Shown here: positions 17,020 through 27,207 of the stretch, one piece after another
Layout: each line of letters begins with the position of its first letter
How positions within the stretch are numbered: position 1 is the stretch's first letter
NCBI RefSeq assembly: GCF_002286785.1
Contig: NZ_MUJY01000033.1
Coordinates: 1 to 64,000 of the forward strand
Length of the DNA: 64,000 bases
Source of the DNA: Pseudomonas sp. PIC25
Lineage (GTDB): Bacteria; Pseudomonadota; Gammaproteobacteria; Pseudomonadales; Pseudomonadaceae
Direction of reading: 5' to 3'
Made by a program: the position numbers and the translations under genes
Notes under the pieces: model-generated
Told to the model about the DNA's origin: nothing
The model's input: the letters and a program-made list of their open reading frames with translations, nothing else
Databases searched by the model: none

Positions 17020-18579
17020 TTGAGCGAAACGAGCTACCTGCTGGCCATCGACAACGGTACCCAGAGCGTGCGGGCGCTGTTGTTCGATCTTGCCGGCAAC
17101 CTGATCGGCAAGGGCCGGGTGGAGCTGGAGGCGTATTACTCCACTCAACCGGGCTGGGCCGAGCAGGACCCGGAATATTACTGGCAATGTCTGGGCGAGG
17201 CCTGTCGGCGGCTGTGGCAGCAGGTGGACATCGACCGGCATCTGATCAAGGGCGTCTCGCTGACCACCCAGCGTGGCACGGTGATCCATGTGGACGGGCA
17301 GGGCCGGCCGCTGCGTCCGGCGATTCTCTGGCTGGACCAGCGTCGCGCCGACGTGCGCGAGCGGATCAAGGGCCCTTGGGGTTGGCTGTTCAAGCTGATC
17401 GGCGCCGAGGCGACGGTGAGTCACTTCCGTAGCCAGGCGGAGATCAACTGGGTGGCTCAGCATCAGCCGGAGGTGGCGGCGCGGACGCACAAGGTGTTGC
17501 TGCTGTCCGGCTTTCTCACCCATCGGCTGGTCGGCGCCTTCGTCGACTCGGTGGGCTGTGCGGTGGGCTACCTGCCGTTCGACTACAAGCGGCTGAAATG
17601 GGCCGCACCGGGCGACTGGAAGTGGCAGGCGCTGGCGGTGCGGCCCGAGCAACTGCCCACCTTGCACAAACCGGGAGAACGGCTCGGGGGGATCACGGCC
17701 GAGGCCAGCCGGCACCTGGGTGTTCCGGAAGGGTTGTCGCTGATCGCCGCCGGTTCCGACAAGGCTTGCGAAGTGCTCGGTGCCGGTGGCGACCAGGCGG
17801 ACATCGCCTGCCTGTCCTACGGCACCACGGCGACCATCAATACCACCCGTACCCGCTACCTGGAGACCATTCCGCTGATTCCGCCCTATCCGGCGGCGAT
17901 GCCGGATCGCTACAACACCGAGGTGATGATCTACCGCGGCTTCTGGATGGTCAGTTGGTTCAAGCAGGAGTTCGGTCTGCGCGAGATGCAGCAGGCGCTG
18001 GAGCTGGGCATCGAGCCGGAGACGCTGTTCGACGAATTGGTCGACAGTGTGCCGCCGGGCTCCATGGGTCTGCTGCTGCAACCCTACTGGACCCCTGGCA
18101 TCCGCGAGCCGGGCCTGGAGGCGAAGGGGTCGATCATCGGTTTCGGCGATGTGCATGGCCGCGCGCACCTGTATCGCGCCATTCTCGAGGGCTTGGCCTA
18201 CGCCCTGCGCCAGGGCAAGGAGCGCATCGAGCAGCGCTCGGGGACGCGGATCAGCCGTTTGCGCGTCTCCGGCGGCGGTTCGCAGAGCGATGCGGCGATG
18301 CAGTTGACCGCCGACATCTTCGGCCTGCCAGCGGAGCGGCCGCATACCTACGAGACGTCCGGGCTGGGCGCGGCCATCGCCTGTGCCGTGGGCCTTGGCC
18401 TGCACCAGGATTTCCCCACTGCCATTGCCGCCATGACCCGGGTGGGCCAGGTGTTTCAGCCGAATGCCGAGGCGCAGCGCACCTACCAGCGGCTCTATCG
18501 CGAGGTCTACTTGCGCATGTACCGCCAGTTGCGCCCGCTGTACCGGAGCATCCGTGAGATCACCGGCTATCCGGCCTGA
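17020..18579 (+). CDS. FGGY-family carbohydrate kinase
   Basis: 519 aa. The phosphate-binding start is [20 protein letters not shown], the substrate segment [18 protein letters not shown], and the C-terminal ATP motif [20 protein letters not shown]. Two TTG codons compete for the start: 17014 has GAAAGGGA directly against it, while 17020 has it 7 nt away, so 17020 is preferred. It phosphorylates a sugar or polyol, and its place after GlpD-like and FAD-oxidase genes suggests a polyol or glycerol derivative. The true substrate is unknown. Confidence 0.88.
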   Translation: MSETSYLLAIDNGTQSVRALLFDLAGNLIGKGRVELEAYYSTQPGWAEQDPEYYWQCLGEACRRLWQQVDIDRHLIKGVSLTTQRGTVIHVDGQGRPLRPAILWLDQRRADVRERIKGPWGWLFKLIGAEATVSHFRSQAEINWVAQHQPEVAARTHKVLLLSGFLTHRLVGAFVDSVGCAVGYLPFDYKRLKWAAPGDWKWQALAVRPEQLPTLHKPGERLGGITAEASRHLGVPEGLSLIAAGSDKACEVLGAGGDQADIACLSYGTTATINTTRTRYLETIPLIPPYPAAMPDRYNTEVMIYRGFWMVSWFKQEFGLREMQQALELGIEPETLFDELVDSVPPGSMGLLLQPYWTPGIREPGLEAKGSIIGFGDVHGRAHLYRAILEGLAYALRQGKERIEQRSGTRISRLRVSGGGSQSDAAMQLTADIFGLPAERPHTYETSGLGAAIACAVGLGLHQDFPTAIAAMTRVGQVFQPNAEAQRTYQRLYREVYLRMYRQLRPLYRSIREITGYPA

Positions 18580-18679
18580 TCGCGTTACGTTTTGTCGAAA
18601 CCCCGTCATGACGATGCGCTTTTAGCGCGGCCGCGCTGTCAATACAGTGGAACGGACTCCGCAGGGGAGAGGAAACACG

Positions 18680-19606
18680 ATGAGCGAACGCAGGGCATGG
18701 CTGATTCTGCATGGCAAGCAGGCCACCAACGACGAGGTGCGCGCGGCGGTGCAGGCCCGCCGGGAGCAGGGCTGGGATCTGGCGGTGCGGCTGACCTGGG
18801 AGCCGGGGGACGCCCAGCGGCTGGTGGCCGAGGGGTTGCAGGCGGGGTATCCGATCCTCATCGCCGGGGGCGGGGACGGCACCCTGCGCGAGGTCGCCGA
18901 AGCCCTGGCGAACGCCGGCGGCCAGGCCAGCCTGGCGCTGTTGCCGCTGGGCACCGGCAACGATTTCGCCCGCGCCGCCGGCATGGCGCTGCCGCCGGAC
19001 GAGGCGCTGGCCGTACTCGATCAACCCGCTGTGCCGGTGGATCTGGGGCAGGTGGACGGCCAACTGTTCCTCAATATGGCGACCGGCGGTTTCGGCTCGA
19101 AGATCACCGCCAACACGCCGGAGGAGCTGAAGAAGCTGTTGGGCAGTGCCGCGTATTTCCTCACCGGCCTGAGTCGTTTTCCCGAGGTCCATGCATCGTT
19201 CGGTCGTTTTCGCGGGCCGGATTTCGAGTGGGAAGGAGAGTTCCTCGCCCTGGGCATCGGCAATGGCCGGCAGGCCGGCGGCGGCCATGTGCTCTGCCCG
19301 CAGGCGGTAGTCGACGATGGCTTGCTGGACATCTGCATCGTGCCGGCGCCGCAGGACATTCCGGCGACATTGGGAACCCTGCTTTCAGGGGGCATCCTCG
19401 GGTTGGAAACAGTGTCGGTCTGCGCACGCCTGCCCTGGATCGAATTGGACGCGCCGGAAGGGTTGGCGCTGAATCTCGATGGCGAGCCGATGCAGAGCAC
19501 GCACTTGCGCTTCGATGCCAGGCCGGCAGCGCTGCGCATGCACCTGCCGGACGGCTGCCCGGTGCTGAGCCGGGCGTTGCAGGTGGTGGAGCCTGCCCCG
19601 CAGTAG
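18680..19606 (+). CDS. yegS: Lipid kinase YegS family
   Basis: 308 aa. The diacylglycerol-kinase catalytic domain carries PILIAGGGDGTLREVAEAL and LLPLGTGNDFARAAGM, the nucleotide-binding and active-site loops. A C-terminal beta-rich domain follows, ending LDGEPMQSTHLRFD. The family phosphorylates lipids such as phosphatidylglycerol or diacylglycerol at the membrane. ATG 18680 follows GAGAGGA. It converges with the response-regulator gene 3 nt away. Confidence 0.9.
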   Translation: MSERRAWLILHGKQATNDEVRAAVQARREQGWDLAVRLTWEPGDAQRLVAEGLQAGYPILIAGGGDGTLREVAEALANAGGQASLALLPLGTGNDFARAAGMALPPDEALAVLDQPAVPVDLGQVDGQLFLNMATGGFGSKITANTPEELKKLLGSAAYFLTGLSRFPEVHASFGRFRGPDFEWEGEFLALGIGNGRQAGGGHVLCPQAVVDDGLLDICIVPAPQDIPATLGTLLSGGILGLETVSVCARLPWIELDAPEGLALNLDGEPMQSTHLRFDARPAALRMHLPDGCPVLSRALQVVEPAPQ

Positions 19607-19609
19607 AGG

Positions 19610-20254
19610 TCAGTCGTCCGGGCTGATGATCCCTTCCCGCACGGCATACAGCACCAGCCCGGGCACGTCGTGAATCTGCAGACGCTTCATGATCTGCGCG
19701 CGGTGCGCCTCTACTGTCTTGACGCTCAACCCCAGGCCGTTGGCGATGGAGCGGGTTGATTCGCCACGGGTGATCAGGCGAAGGATTTCCAGCTGGCGCT
19801 GGGTAAGGGTGTGCTCGGCGTTGGAGTTGACCTTCGACACCGCCTGTTCGATCACCGGTTGCACGATGGCCGAGCTGAGGTAGCGGTCGCCGCGCCGGAC
19901 CGCCTCCAGAGCGAGGCGCAGCTCGAAGGCGGCGGCGTCCTTGAGCAGGTAGCCGTGGGCGCCTTTCTGCAGGGCTTCGAGCACCACTTCCGGGCCGGTG
20001 TGCATGGACAGGATCAGCACCTTGCACTCCGGCGAATGGCGGTTGAGCGCTTGCAGGGCTTCCAGGCCGCTGACTTTCTTCATCGAGATGTCCAGCAGGA
20101 TGATGTCGGGCTCCAGTTCGCGAGCCATTTCGACGGTTTCCTTGCCGTCCTCGGCTTCGCCGACGATGGTGAAGTCGTCGATGTCCTGGATCATCGCTCG
20201 CACGCCGGCGCGGATGACCGCGTGATCGTCAGCCAGCAATACGCGGCAGGTCAT
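19610..20254 (-). CDS. NarL/FixJ-type response regulator with LuxR helix-turn-helix
   Basis: 214 aa. The receiver domain has the acidic pair D9/D10 and the phospho-acceptor D55 in IILLDISMKKVSG, with lysine in GYLLKDAA. The LuxR-type DNA-binding domain is LTQRQLEILRLITRGESTRSIANGLGLSVKTVEAHRAQIMKRL. No histidine kinase is next to it, so it is an orphan whose partner may be elsewhere. It follows cheB on the same strand after 280 bp, so it may have its own promoter. Start at ATG 20254 is where homology begins. Confidence 0.9.
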   Translation of the reverse strand: MTCRVLLADDHAVIRAGVRAMIQDIDDFTIVGEAEDGKETVEMARELEPDIILLDISMKKVSGLEALQALNRHSPECKVLILSMHTGPEVVLEALQKGAHGYLLKDAAAFELRLALEAVRRGDRYLSSAIVQPVIEQAVSKVNSNAEHTLTQRQLEILRLITRGESTRSIANGLGLSVKTVEAHRAQIMKRLQIHDVPGLVLYAVREGIISPDD

Positions 20255-20441
20255 GGGCGTGCCGCCTGTGTGTCGAACGGGTGGGCAAAGGGGGCGTAGA
20301 AGACAGGAACAGACATGGATAGCGCTCCTTTTGAGGCCGGACAATGCCCGGAGATCCGTGGTGAGCGGCTGGCCGATGACGCATGAAGGGGCCGTGATTT
20401 CGACCGTATGACTTAAAGGAGTTTCGGCGCCACGCGAAGTT

Positions 20442-20463
20442 CAGGATAGCTGAAGCTGTCCTG
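20442..20463 (-). terminator. Possible terminator after cheB
   Basis: CAGGATAGCT and AGCTGTCCTG form a 10-bp stem (one T:G position) around GA, about 70 nt beyond the cheB stop. There is no good T-run. The rest of the 280-bp gap between cheB and the response regulator shows no further structure. Confidence 0.35.
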
Positions 20464-20534
20464 ATGTCAGGTTCGGCTGGCAGGGCTTCGGTGCGGGCAG
20501 GCCCCGATATGGTTGCCGGGCGCTGTCGGAACAG

Positions 20535-21635
20535 TCAGCCCGAGCGCTTGCCGGCCTGGGCAACGGCGGGGAGGTCGGTGCGTCCGTACTGCTCGATCAG
20601 GCGCGGAATGCCTTGCAGCGACTCGGTGCTGTCCGCCGCCCCCATGCGCAGGGCTTCCTTGGGCATGCCGAACACCACGCAACTGGCTTCGTCCTGGGCC
20701 ACGGTGCGGGCGCCGGCCTCGCGCATGCTCAACAGGCCGCGGGCACCGTCGTCGCCCATGCCGGTCATGATGATGCCCAGGGCGTTGTGCCCGGCGTGCC
20801 GTGCGACGGAGCGGAACAGCACGTCCACCGAGGGCTTGTGGCGGTTCACCGGCGGGCCGTCGAGCACTTCGACGAAATACTGCGCCCCGCTGCGCTGGAG
20901 CTGCATGTGCTTGCCGCCCGGCGCCACCAGCGCCAGCCCCGGGCGCACACGGTCCATGTGTTTGGCCTCGCGCACTTCGATGGCGCAAACGCTATTCAGC
21001 CGCTGGGCGAAGGCGGCGGTGAACTTCTCCGGCATGTGCTGGACGATGACGATGCCGGGGCAGCCCACCGGCAACTGGCGCAATACCACTTCCAGCGCCT
21101 GGGTACCGCCGGTCGAGGTGCCCAGCGCCACCACGCGGTCGGTGGTGGTCAGGTTGACGGGCGAGGGCTTTTCCGTATTCGCCGAGGCCGGCTGCTCGGC
21201 CACTTTTCGCGGCATCGCGCGGGGCTGGCTGCGGGCGGCGACCTCGATCTGGCGGATCAGGTCGCCGGACATTTGCTGCAGGCTCTCGCGCAGCCCCAGC
21301 CTGGATTTGGTGAAGATGCCCACGGCGCCAGCCGCCAGTGCATCCAGGGTCACCGCCGCGCCGGCTTCGGTGAGGGTCGAGCAGATGATCGCAGGCGTCG
21401 GCCGCTCCGCCATGAGCTTGCGCAGGAAGGTGATGCCGTCCATGCGTGGCATCTCGACATCCAGCACCAGCACGTCGGGCCACTGCTTGCGCATCTTCTC
21501 CAGGGCGAACAGGGGATCGGCGGCCTGGCCGATCACCTGGATGCCCGGGTGGTTGTCCAGGCAGGCGGTCAGCACCTGCCGTACCAGCGCCGAGTCATCG
21601 ACGATAAAGACCTTGATCAACGGAGCGGTAGGCAT
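20535..21635 (-). CDS. cheB: Chemotaxis protein-glutamate methylesterase CheB
   Basis: 366 aa from ATG 21635 ([16 protein letters not shown]). GGA lies about 7 nt before it; the alternative ATG at 21647 adds MECT with no clear site. Receiver domain at about 1-120 with phospho-acceptor D59 ([10 protein letters not shown]). A linker of about 60 residues follows, then the catalytic domain with the Ser, His and Asp of [19 protein letters not shown] and [10 protein letters not shown]. It demethylates receptors of the accessory system. Last gene of the chemosensory operon. Confidence 0.93.
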   Translation of the reverse strand: MPTAPLIKVFIVDDSALVRQVLTACLDNHPGIQVIGQAADPLFALEKMRKQWPDVLVLDVEMPRMDGITFLRKLMAERPTPAIICSTLTEAGAAVTLDALAAGAVGIFTKSRLGLRESLQQMSGDLIRQIEVAARSQPRAMPRKVAEQPASANTEKPSPVNLTTTDRVVALGTSTGGTQALEVVLRQLPVGCPGIVIVQHMPEKFTAAFAQRLNSVCAIEVREAKHMDRVRPGLALVAPGGKHMQLQRSGAQYFVEVLDGPPVNRHKPSVDVLFRSVARHAGHNALGIIMTGMGDDGARGLLSMREAGARTVAQDEASCVVFGMPKEALRMGAADSTESLQGIPRLIEQYGRTDLPAVAQAGKRSG

Positions 21636-21656
21636 GGTGCATTCCATCCAAGAACG

Positions 21657-22469
21657 TCATAGGCGCTCGAACACCGACGGGCGCAGGGTACGTAGCGGCA
21701 GGTCGAAGCCGTGCAGGCTTTCGGCATGGCCGATGAAGAACAGGCCGCCGGGGCGCAGACGCTCCAGCAGGCGGACGGCAATCGCGCGTTTCTGTTCGGA
21801 GGCGAAGTAGATCAGCACATTGCGCAGGAAGATCACGTCGAACGGGCCGATTTCCTGGGGCAGGGGGCGCATCAGGTTGACCTCGGCGAAGGTCACACGG
21901 TGGCGGAGCGGCTGGTTGATGCGCAGCAGTCCCTCGCTTTCTTCCACGCCGCGCAGGCAGTAGCGCTTGAGCCAGCCGGGGGGAAACTGGCCGGCCTGGT
22001 CGATGGAGTAGGTGGCGCTGCGCGCGCGATCCAGCACGCGGCGGCTGATGTCGCTGGCGAAGATCGACCAGTCTTGGGTGCGGGCATTCTCCGCGACCGT
22101 CATGGCCATGCTGAAGGCTTCTTCGCCGGACGAGCTGGCGGCGCTCCACATGTGCAGCGGGCGGCGCTGTGCGGCGACCCAGTCGCCGAGCACGGTGAAG
22201 TGCTGGGGCTCGCGGAAGAAGTAGGTCTCGTTGGTGGTCAGCAGGTCGATGACCGTGCGCCGCTCTTCGCGCGACTCGGGGCGCGTCAGCAGGCGCAGGT
22301 ACTGGCTGTAGTCGCGCAGCTCCAGGGCCCGCAGGCGGCCCATCAGGCGCCCGGCCATCAGGGTGCGCTTCTGCTCGGCCATGCGGATACCGGATTCCTC
22401 CAGCATCAATTGCTGGAGGAAGCGGAAGTCCTGGTCGCTGAGCTTGGGCAGGTGGCTGCTGGACATCAT
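21657..22469 (-). CDS. cheR: Chemotaxis methyltransferase CheR
   Basis: 270 aa. The N-terminal helical domain (to about 75) precedes the SAM-binding domain with LTTNETYFFREPQHF, MWSAASSSGEEAFSMAM, FASDISRRVLDRA and FDVIFLRNVLIYF. It methylates receptor glutamates using SAM. Start ATG 22469 overlaps the cheW stop (ATGATG). The C-terminus lacks an obvious pentapeptide-tethering extension or TPR, and the receptors here lack a terminal NWETF-like pentapeptide. Confidence 0.93.
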   Translation of the reverse strand: MMSSSHLPKLSDQDFRFLQQLMLEESGIRMAEQKRTLMAGRLMGRLRALELRDYSQYLRLLTRPESREERRTVIDLLTTNETYFFREPQHFTVLGDWVAAQRRPLHMWSAASSSGEEAFSMAMTVAENARTQDWSIFASDISRRVLDRARSATYSIDQAGQFPPGWLKRYCLRGVEESEGLLRINQPLRHRVTFAEVNLMRPLPQEIGPFDVIFLRNVLIYFASEQKRAIAVRLLERLRPGGLFFIGHAESLHGFDLPLRTLRPSVFERL

Positions 22470-22978
22470 CCGCTGGCCTGTTGGGCGAGGCTCAACTGGC
22501 GGATATCGTCGAGCGAGAGCACCCGTCGTACATCGAGGATGATGGTGAAACCGCGCTCGTCGCGGGCCATGCCAGCGATGAAGTCGGTGCGGATTCCGGC
22601 ACCGAACGGCGGCGCCGGCTCCACCTCGGTGCTGTCGATGTCGAGCACGGCGTCCACCGCATCGACCACCAGGCCGATGCGTTGCTGCTGGTCGTCCAGT
22701 TCCAGTTCGATGATGACGATGCAGGTGCGCTTGCCCGGCTCGGTCAGCTCGAAACCGAAGCGCGCCGCCAGGTCGAGCACCGGCACCACGTTACCGCGCA
22801 GGTTGATCACGCCGTGGATGAAGGCCGGCATCATCGGCACGGTGGTGATCTGCCCGTATTCGATGATTTCCCGTACCAGCTCGATGGGCAGTGCATAGCG
22901 CGCCTGGCGCACGCGGAACGACAGGTGCTGGATGCTCGCCAGCGGCATCTCCGCTTTGACGATCTGAGGCAAATTCAT
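22466..22978 (-). CDS. cheW: Chemotaxis coupling protein CheW
   Basis: 170 aa. A single CheW domain: HLSFRVRQARYALPIELVREII, then IHGVINLRGNVVPVLDLAARFG. It links receptors to CheA. GAGGA sits 8 nt before the ATG. The gene lies between the receptor and cheR in the same operon and overlaps cheR by 4 nt. Confidence 0.94.
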   Translation of the reverse strand: MNLPQIVKAEMPLASIQHLSFRVRQARYALPIELVREIIEYGQITTVPMMPAFIHGVINLRGNVVPVLDLAARFGFELTEPGKRTCIVIIELELDDQQQRIGLVVDAVDAVLDIDSTEVEPAPPFGAGIRTDFIAGMARDERGFTIILDVRRVLSLDDIRQLSLAQQASG

Positions 22979-22989
22979 CGCGCCCGTCC

Positions 22990-24636
22990 TCAGTTGAAGC
23001 TGACGAACTGGCCTTCGTCGGCCAACAGGTGGGCGGCCGACGGCTTGCGTTCGCTACGGCGGACCACCTCGCTGCGTGCCGGCTCGCGGCGTGGCGTGTG
23101 GTGCGATTCGCGGGCGCCGCTGGCGTCGATGCGGAAGTAGCTGATCAACTCCTGCAACTGGCCGGCCTGGGCATTCATCTCTTCGGCGGTGGCTGCCAGC
23201 TCCTCGGAAGCCGAGGCATTCTGCTGGGTGATCTGGTTCATCTGGCTCATGGCGATGTTGATCTGCCCGGCACCGTTGCTCTGCTCCTGCGAGGCGGCGG
23301 TGATTTCCTGCACCAGGTCGGAGGTTTTCTGGATGTTCGGCACGATCTGGTCGAGCAGCGAGCCGGCCTGTTCGGCCAGGTGCACGCTGTTGCTCGCCAC
23401 GCCGCCGATCTCCTGCGCGGCGACCTGGCTGCGCTCGGCCAGCTTGCGCACCTCGGCGGCCACCACGGCGAAGCCCTTGCCATGGTCGCCGGCGCGGGCG
23501 GCCTCGATGGCGGCGTTCAGGGCCAGCAGGTTGGTCTGGTAGGCGATGTCGTCGATGATGCCGATCTTGTCGGCGATCTGTTTCATGGCGACCACCATAT
23601 CGCGCACCGCCCGGCCGCCTTCGACGGCGTCGTTGGCTGCCTTGCCGGCAATGCCGTCGGTGATCTTGGCGCTTTCGGTGTTCTGCGCGATGGATGCCGA
23701 CATCTGCTCCACCGAGGCGCTGGTCTGCTCGACGCTGGCGGCCTGTTCGGTGGCGGCCTGGCTGAGGGACTGCGAGGTGGCGCTGACTTCTTCCGAGGCG
23801 GAGGAGAGCGAGTCGGCCGCGCTACGCACGTCGCCGATGATGTTACGCAGGCGCTCGGTCATGTGTTTCATGGCGGCGAGCAGCTTGCCGGTCTCGTCCT
23901 TGCTGTCCACCTCGACCTGCACCCCGAGATCGCCGGCGGCCAGGCTGTCGGCCACGCTGACCGCACGGTTGAGCGGACGGGTGATGCTGCGGGTGACGAG
24001 GAGGCCGATGGCGAAGCCGAGCAGCGAAGCGATGACCACCAGGCCGATCAGTTCAGTGCGCGAGGAGAGATAGATGCGGGTGATTTCGTCGTTGGCTTCC
24101 TTGGCGCGTTGCAGTTTGCGCTCCACCAGGTTGGTCATGGTGTCGTCCACGCGCTGGCCTTCTTCGCGCATCCGCGGCAGGAGGGCGGTGACCGCGCTGG
24201 CTTCGGCGAGCGCGCCGGTGGCGGCGTGGGTGTTGAGAACCTCGTTGGCGGTGCGCTCGTAGTTGGCCATTGGTTCTTTCATGGCTTCGAACATGGCCTT
24301 GGCTTCCGGAGAGGAGAAGCTGGCAGCAGCCTTGTCGATGAACCCATGCATGTTCTTGAACGCCTGGCGAACCTGCTCCATGGATCGGTCGCGCTCCTCG
24401 ACGCTGGTGGCCAGCAAGGCGCTGCGGATCGAGCGACCGGCATAGATCAGTTGCATGTTGGCGTTCTGCATGTCGTTCAGCGCGAGCATCTCGCGGTTGT
24501 ACATGCTGTCGGAAAGATCGTTGACCTGCGCCAGGCTGGCGATGCCCATCAGCCCGACGGTGAGCGTGAGAATCACCACCAGGGTAAAGCCAGCGATCAG
24601 GCGGACGCCGATCTTGAGGTTGCGGATGAATTGCAT
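22990..24636 (-). CDS. Transmembrane methyl-accepting chemotaxis protein (4HB sensor)
   Basis: 548 aa. Transmembrane helix 1 spans about 11-33 and helix 2 about 195-217, enclosing a periplasmic four-helix-bundle sensor (about 34-194). HAMP follows at about 218-270 ([22 protein letters not shown]). The cytoplasmic hairpin has the conserved tip [20 protein letters not shown] near 362-381. It is the canonical receptor of the cluster; the ligand is unknown. The tail after about 505 is polar, with no pentapeptide for CheR docking. Confidence 0.94.
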   Translation of the reverse strand: MQFIRNLKIGVRLIAGFTLVVILTLTVGLMGIASLAQVNDLSDSMYNREMLALNDMQNANMQLIYAGRSIRSALLATSVEERDRSMEQVRQAFKNMHGFIDKAAASFSSPEAKAMFEAMKEPMANYERTANEVLNTHAATGALAEASAVTALLPRMREEGQRVDDTMTNLVERKLQRAKEANDEITRIYLSSRTELIGLVVIASLLGFAIGLLVTRSITRPLNRAVSVADSLAAGDLGVQVEVDSKDETGKLLAAMKHMTERLRNIIGDVRSAADSLSSASEEVSATSQSLSQAATEQAASVEQTSASVEQMSASIAQNTESAKITDGIAGKAANDAVEGGRAVRDMVVAMKQIADKIGIIDDIAYQTNLLALNAAIEAARAGDHGKGFAVVAAEVRKLAERSQVAAQEIGGVASNSVHLAEQAGSLLDQIVPNIQKTSDLVQEITAASQEQSNGAGQINIAMSQMNQITQQNASASEELAATAEEMNAQAGQLQELISYFRIDASGARESHHTPRREPARSEVVRRSERKPSAAHLLADEGQFVSFN

Positions 24637-24650
24637 GGCGGAGTTACTCC

Positions 24651-26867
24651 TCAGAAGCCACTAATGTCCATACGAGGTTGACGAAGATCGCCAGCACTGG
24701 CCTCGACGTGGTTTTGCAGATGACGGAACAAACTGGGGATATCCAGGATCAGGGCGACTTGCCCGTTGCCCAGGATGGTCGAGCCGCCGATGCCTTGCAG
24801 GTGCTGGAACAGCAGGCCGAGCGGCTTGATTACGGTTTGCAGTTCGCCGTGCAGGTTGTCGACGACCAGCCCGGCCTGTTGCCGGCCCTGGTTGACCACG
24901 ACGATGTTGCGGCGCTTGCTGCGGCTGGCCGGCAGGTCGAAGTGCGCGGCCAGGGAAATGCACGGCAAGGGTTTGCCGCGCAGGTTGAGGTAGCCATAGG
25001 CGCTGTCGCCGAGTTGGCCGGCGTCCATCTCCAGGCATTCGGTGACCATGTCCAGGGGGACGACGAAGTACTCCTCGCCGAGGCTGATCAGGAAGCCGTC
25101 GATGATCGCCAGGGTCAGCGGCAGGCGGATGCGGAAGGTGCAGCCGGCGCCGAGCGCCGAGTCGATCTCGATGCTGCCGCGCAGACCGTCGATCACGCTG
25201 CGCACCACATCCATGCCGACTCCGCGACCGGACAGGTCGGAGACGTTGTCGGCGGTGGAAAAGCCGGCGGCGAAGATCAGCGCGTGGATGTCGTGCTCGG
25301 CGAGATTAGCCTGCGGATCGATCAGGCCCCGGTCGATGGCCTTCTGGCGGATGCGCTCGGTGTTCAGACCGCGTCCGTCGTCGGCTACTTCGATGACGAT
25401 CTGGCCCGACTCATGGTAGGCATTCAACTGGAGCTGGCCCTCGGCCGGCTTACCGGCGGCGAGGCGCTCCTCGGCCGATTCGATGCCGTGGTCGATGGCG
25501 TTGCGCACCAAGTGGGTGAGCGGGTCGGCGAGTTTGTCGATCACCGACTTGTCCAGCTCGGTGTCGGCGCCACGAATCTCCAGGCGGATATTCTTTCCAA
25601 GCTGCTGGCTGACGTCGCGCACCACCCGGTGGAAGCGGTTGAAGGTGTCGCCGATCTCGATCATGCGTAGCTTCAGCGCGGCCTCGCGGATGAGTTCGAC
25701 GTGCTGGTTGACGGTCTGGGTGGTCTCGACGCAGCCGGCATCGCCATGGGATTGCGCGCGCAACTGGGCGCCGGCGGCACTGATCACCAGCTCGCCGACC
25801 AGGTTGATGAGTTCGTCCAGCTTGTGCGCGGCGACGCGAATCTGGCTGCTTTCCAGGCTGCGCTTCTCGCGTGCCGATTGCTGCTTGGCCAGGGCGGCGT
25901 TGACCGCTTGCGGGGCGACCATGCCTTCCTCGACCAGCACGCTGCCGAGCTGCGGTTTCTGCTCGCTGGCCTGTGCCTGCAATGCCAGCCCTTGCTCCAG
26001 TTCGTGTTCGGTGAGCAGACCGCTGGCGACCAGGATGCGGCCGACGCGCTGATCGGTTTCCGGCAACTCGTGGATCAGTTGCAGGTAGTCCTCCAGCGCG
26101 CTGTTCGGCGGCAGGATGCGCAGGGTGGAGAAATCGTGGATGAACTCGAAGACTTCTTCGATTTCCGCCTTGCTGGCGTTAGTGCACAGGTCGATCTCGA
26201 GCCCCAGGTAGCAGCTTTCCGGGTCCATCCCGGTGAGCGACGGCAGGCTTTCGTCGATCACGTCGAGGTGCAGGATGTCGCCCAGGCGGTTCAGGTAGCG
26301 GACGAACGCGGCTGGATCGAAGCCATTGCGGAACAGGTCGGGGTGGAAACGCAGGGAGATGTGCCAGGCGCCGTCGGCATCGCAATTGGCGCACTTTTCC
26401 AGGCGCCCGCGGTTCGGGCAGGCGGAGGGAGCGGCGACCTGGGTGGCGGGAGTCTGCTCCACGGCCTGCCCGCTGTGCTCGGCGAGGGCGGCGAGCAGTT
26501 CGTTCTGGTGGGCTTCGTCCACCGGCAGTTCGCCGCTGTCGATGTCGATCAGGGAGACCATCGAGGCGATTTCGTCCAGGCAACGCAGCATCAGCGAGAC
26601 CAACGGCGGCGTCAGCGTCCGTTGACCGTCGCGCACCGCCATCAGCAGGCTTTCCAGGTGATGGGTGAAGCTGACCAGGGGCGTCAGGGAAAACAGCCCG
26701 GCCGAGCCCTTGAGGGTGTGCATGGCGCGGAACAAGCCATTGATGGCGTCTTCGTCGTCAGGCGTCTGGTCGAGCTGCAGCAGGTACTCCTCGGCCTGTT
26801 TGATCAGGTCGCTGGCTTCTTCGATGAAACCCTGGAGCAGTTGGCTCCATTGATCTCCATTGAGCAT
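24651..26867 (-). CDS. cheA: Chemotaxis histidine kinase CheA with MshEN-like insert
   Basis: 738 aa from ATG 26867, which has TTGGAG 6 nt upstream; a TTG four codons earlier is also in frame. Domains, numbered from M1: Hpt (about 1-110, phospho-His H50 in [12 protein letters not shown]); a linker with [13 protein letters not shown] (C150, C159, C162); a CheY-binding P2-like region (about 167-255); two MshEN-type repeats (274-297 and 306-329); the dimerisation helices (about 340-400); the ATPase with [17 protein letters not shown] and [11 protein letters not shown]; and a CheW-like C-terminus. It phosphorylates the neighbouring CheY, CheB and possibly CheV. The repeat insert is not part of standard CheA; see findings. 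Confidence 0.94.
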   Translation of the reverse strand: MLNGDQWSQLLQGFIEEASDLIKQAEEYLLQLDQTPDDEDAINGLFRAMHTLKGSAGLFSLTPLVSFTHHLESLLMAVRDGQRTLTPPLVSLMLRCLDEIASMVSLIDIDSGELPVDEAHQNELLAALAEHSGQAVEQTPATQVAAPSACPNRGRLEKCANCDADGAWHISLRFHPDLFRNGFDPAAFVRYLNRLGDILHLDVIDESLPSLTGMDPESCYLGLEIDLCTNASKAEIEEVFEFIHDFSTLRILPPNSALEDYLQLIHELPETDQRVGRILVASGLLTEHELEQGLALQAQASEQKPQLGSVLVEEGMVAPQAVNAALAKQQSAREKRSLESSQIRVAAHKLDELINLVGELVISAAGAQLRAQSHGDAGCVETTQTVNQHVELIREAALKLRMIEIGDTFNRFHRVVRDVSQQLGKNIRLEIRGADTELDKSVIDKLADPLTHLVRNAIDHGIESAEERLAAGKPAEGQLQLNAYHESGQIVIEVADDGRGLNTERIRQKAIDRGLIDPQANLAEHDIHALIFAAGFSTADNVSDLSGRGVGMDVVRSVIDGLRGSIEIDSALGAGCTFRIRLPLTLAIIDGFLISLGEEYFVVPLDMVTECLEMDAGQLGDSAYGYLNLRGKPLPCISLAAHFDLPASRSKRRNIVVVNQGRQQAGLVVDNLHGELQTVIKPLGLLFQHLQGIGGSTILGNGQVALILDIPSLFRHLQNHVEASAGDLRQPRMDISGF

Positions 26868-26879
26868 GGGCGTCTCCAA

Positions 26880-27206
26880 TCAGGCCTTCGCCGGCAGCAC
26901 GTCGGGGTAGAGCGGCTGCAGACGGAGCAGTTCGAGCATGCCGAGGACCTCGCCGGCCGGGCCGGTCACCTCCAGGCGTGCCTGGTGCTGCGTCAGGTGG
27001 CGCTGCAGGGCGAGCAGCAATTGGGCGCCGGCGCTGTCCAGTTCCTCCAGCTCGCTGAGGTCCAGCAGCCAATGGCGTGTCTCGGCGGAAGAAACCAGGG
27101 CGCCGAGCAACGCCTCGTGGGCCTGCCTGACTTCGTAGATGGTCAGGCTGCCGACGAGGGCGAGGCGCTCGGGCTGGTGCTGGCTGTCGTGACGGACGTC
27201 GAACAT
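26880..27206 (-). CDS. STAS-domain (anti-sigma-factor antagonist-like) protein
   Basis: 108 aa, a single STAS domain. The conserved loop is LDLSELEELDSAGAQLL with the potentially phosphorylated S58 in DSAG. The family works by partner switching, but no kinase or phosphatase partner of the SpoIIAB/RsbW kind is here. It lies between cheY (1-nt gap) and cheA in the operon, so it likely acts with the chemosensory array. Confidence 0.88.
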   Translation of the reverse strand: MFDVRHDSQHQPERLALVGSLTIYEVRQAHEALLGALVSSAETRHWLLDLSELEELDSAGAQLLLALQRHLTQHQARLEVTGPAGEVLGMLELLRLQPLYPDVLPAKA

Positions 27207-27207
27207 G

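Noticed and set aside
23029-24681. Long open frame opposite the MCP gene
   Set aside because: Composition is the antisense of a receptor (Gly/Leu/His-rich), with no recognisable domain.
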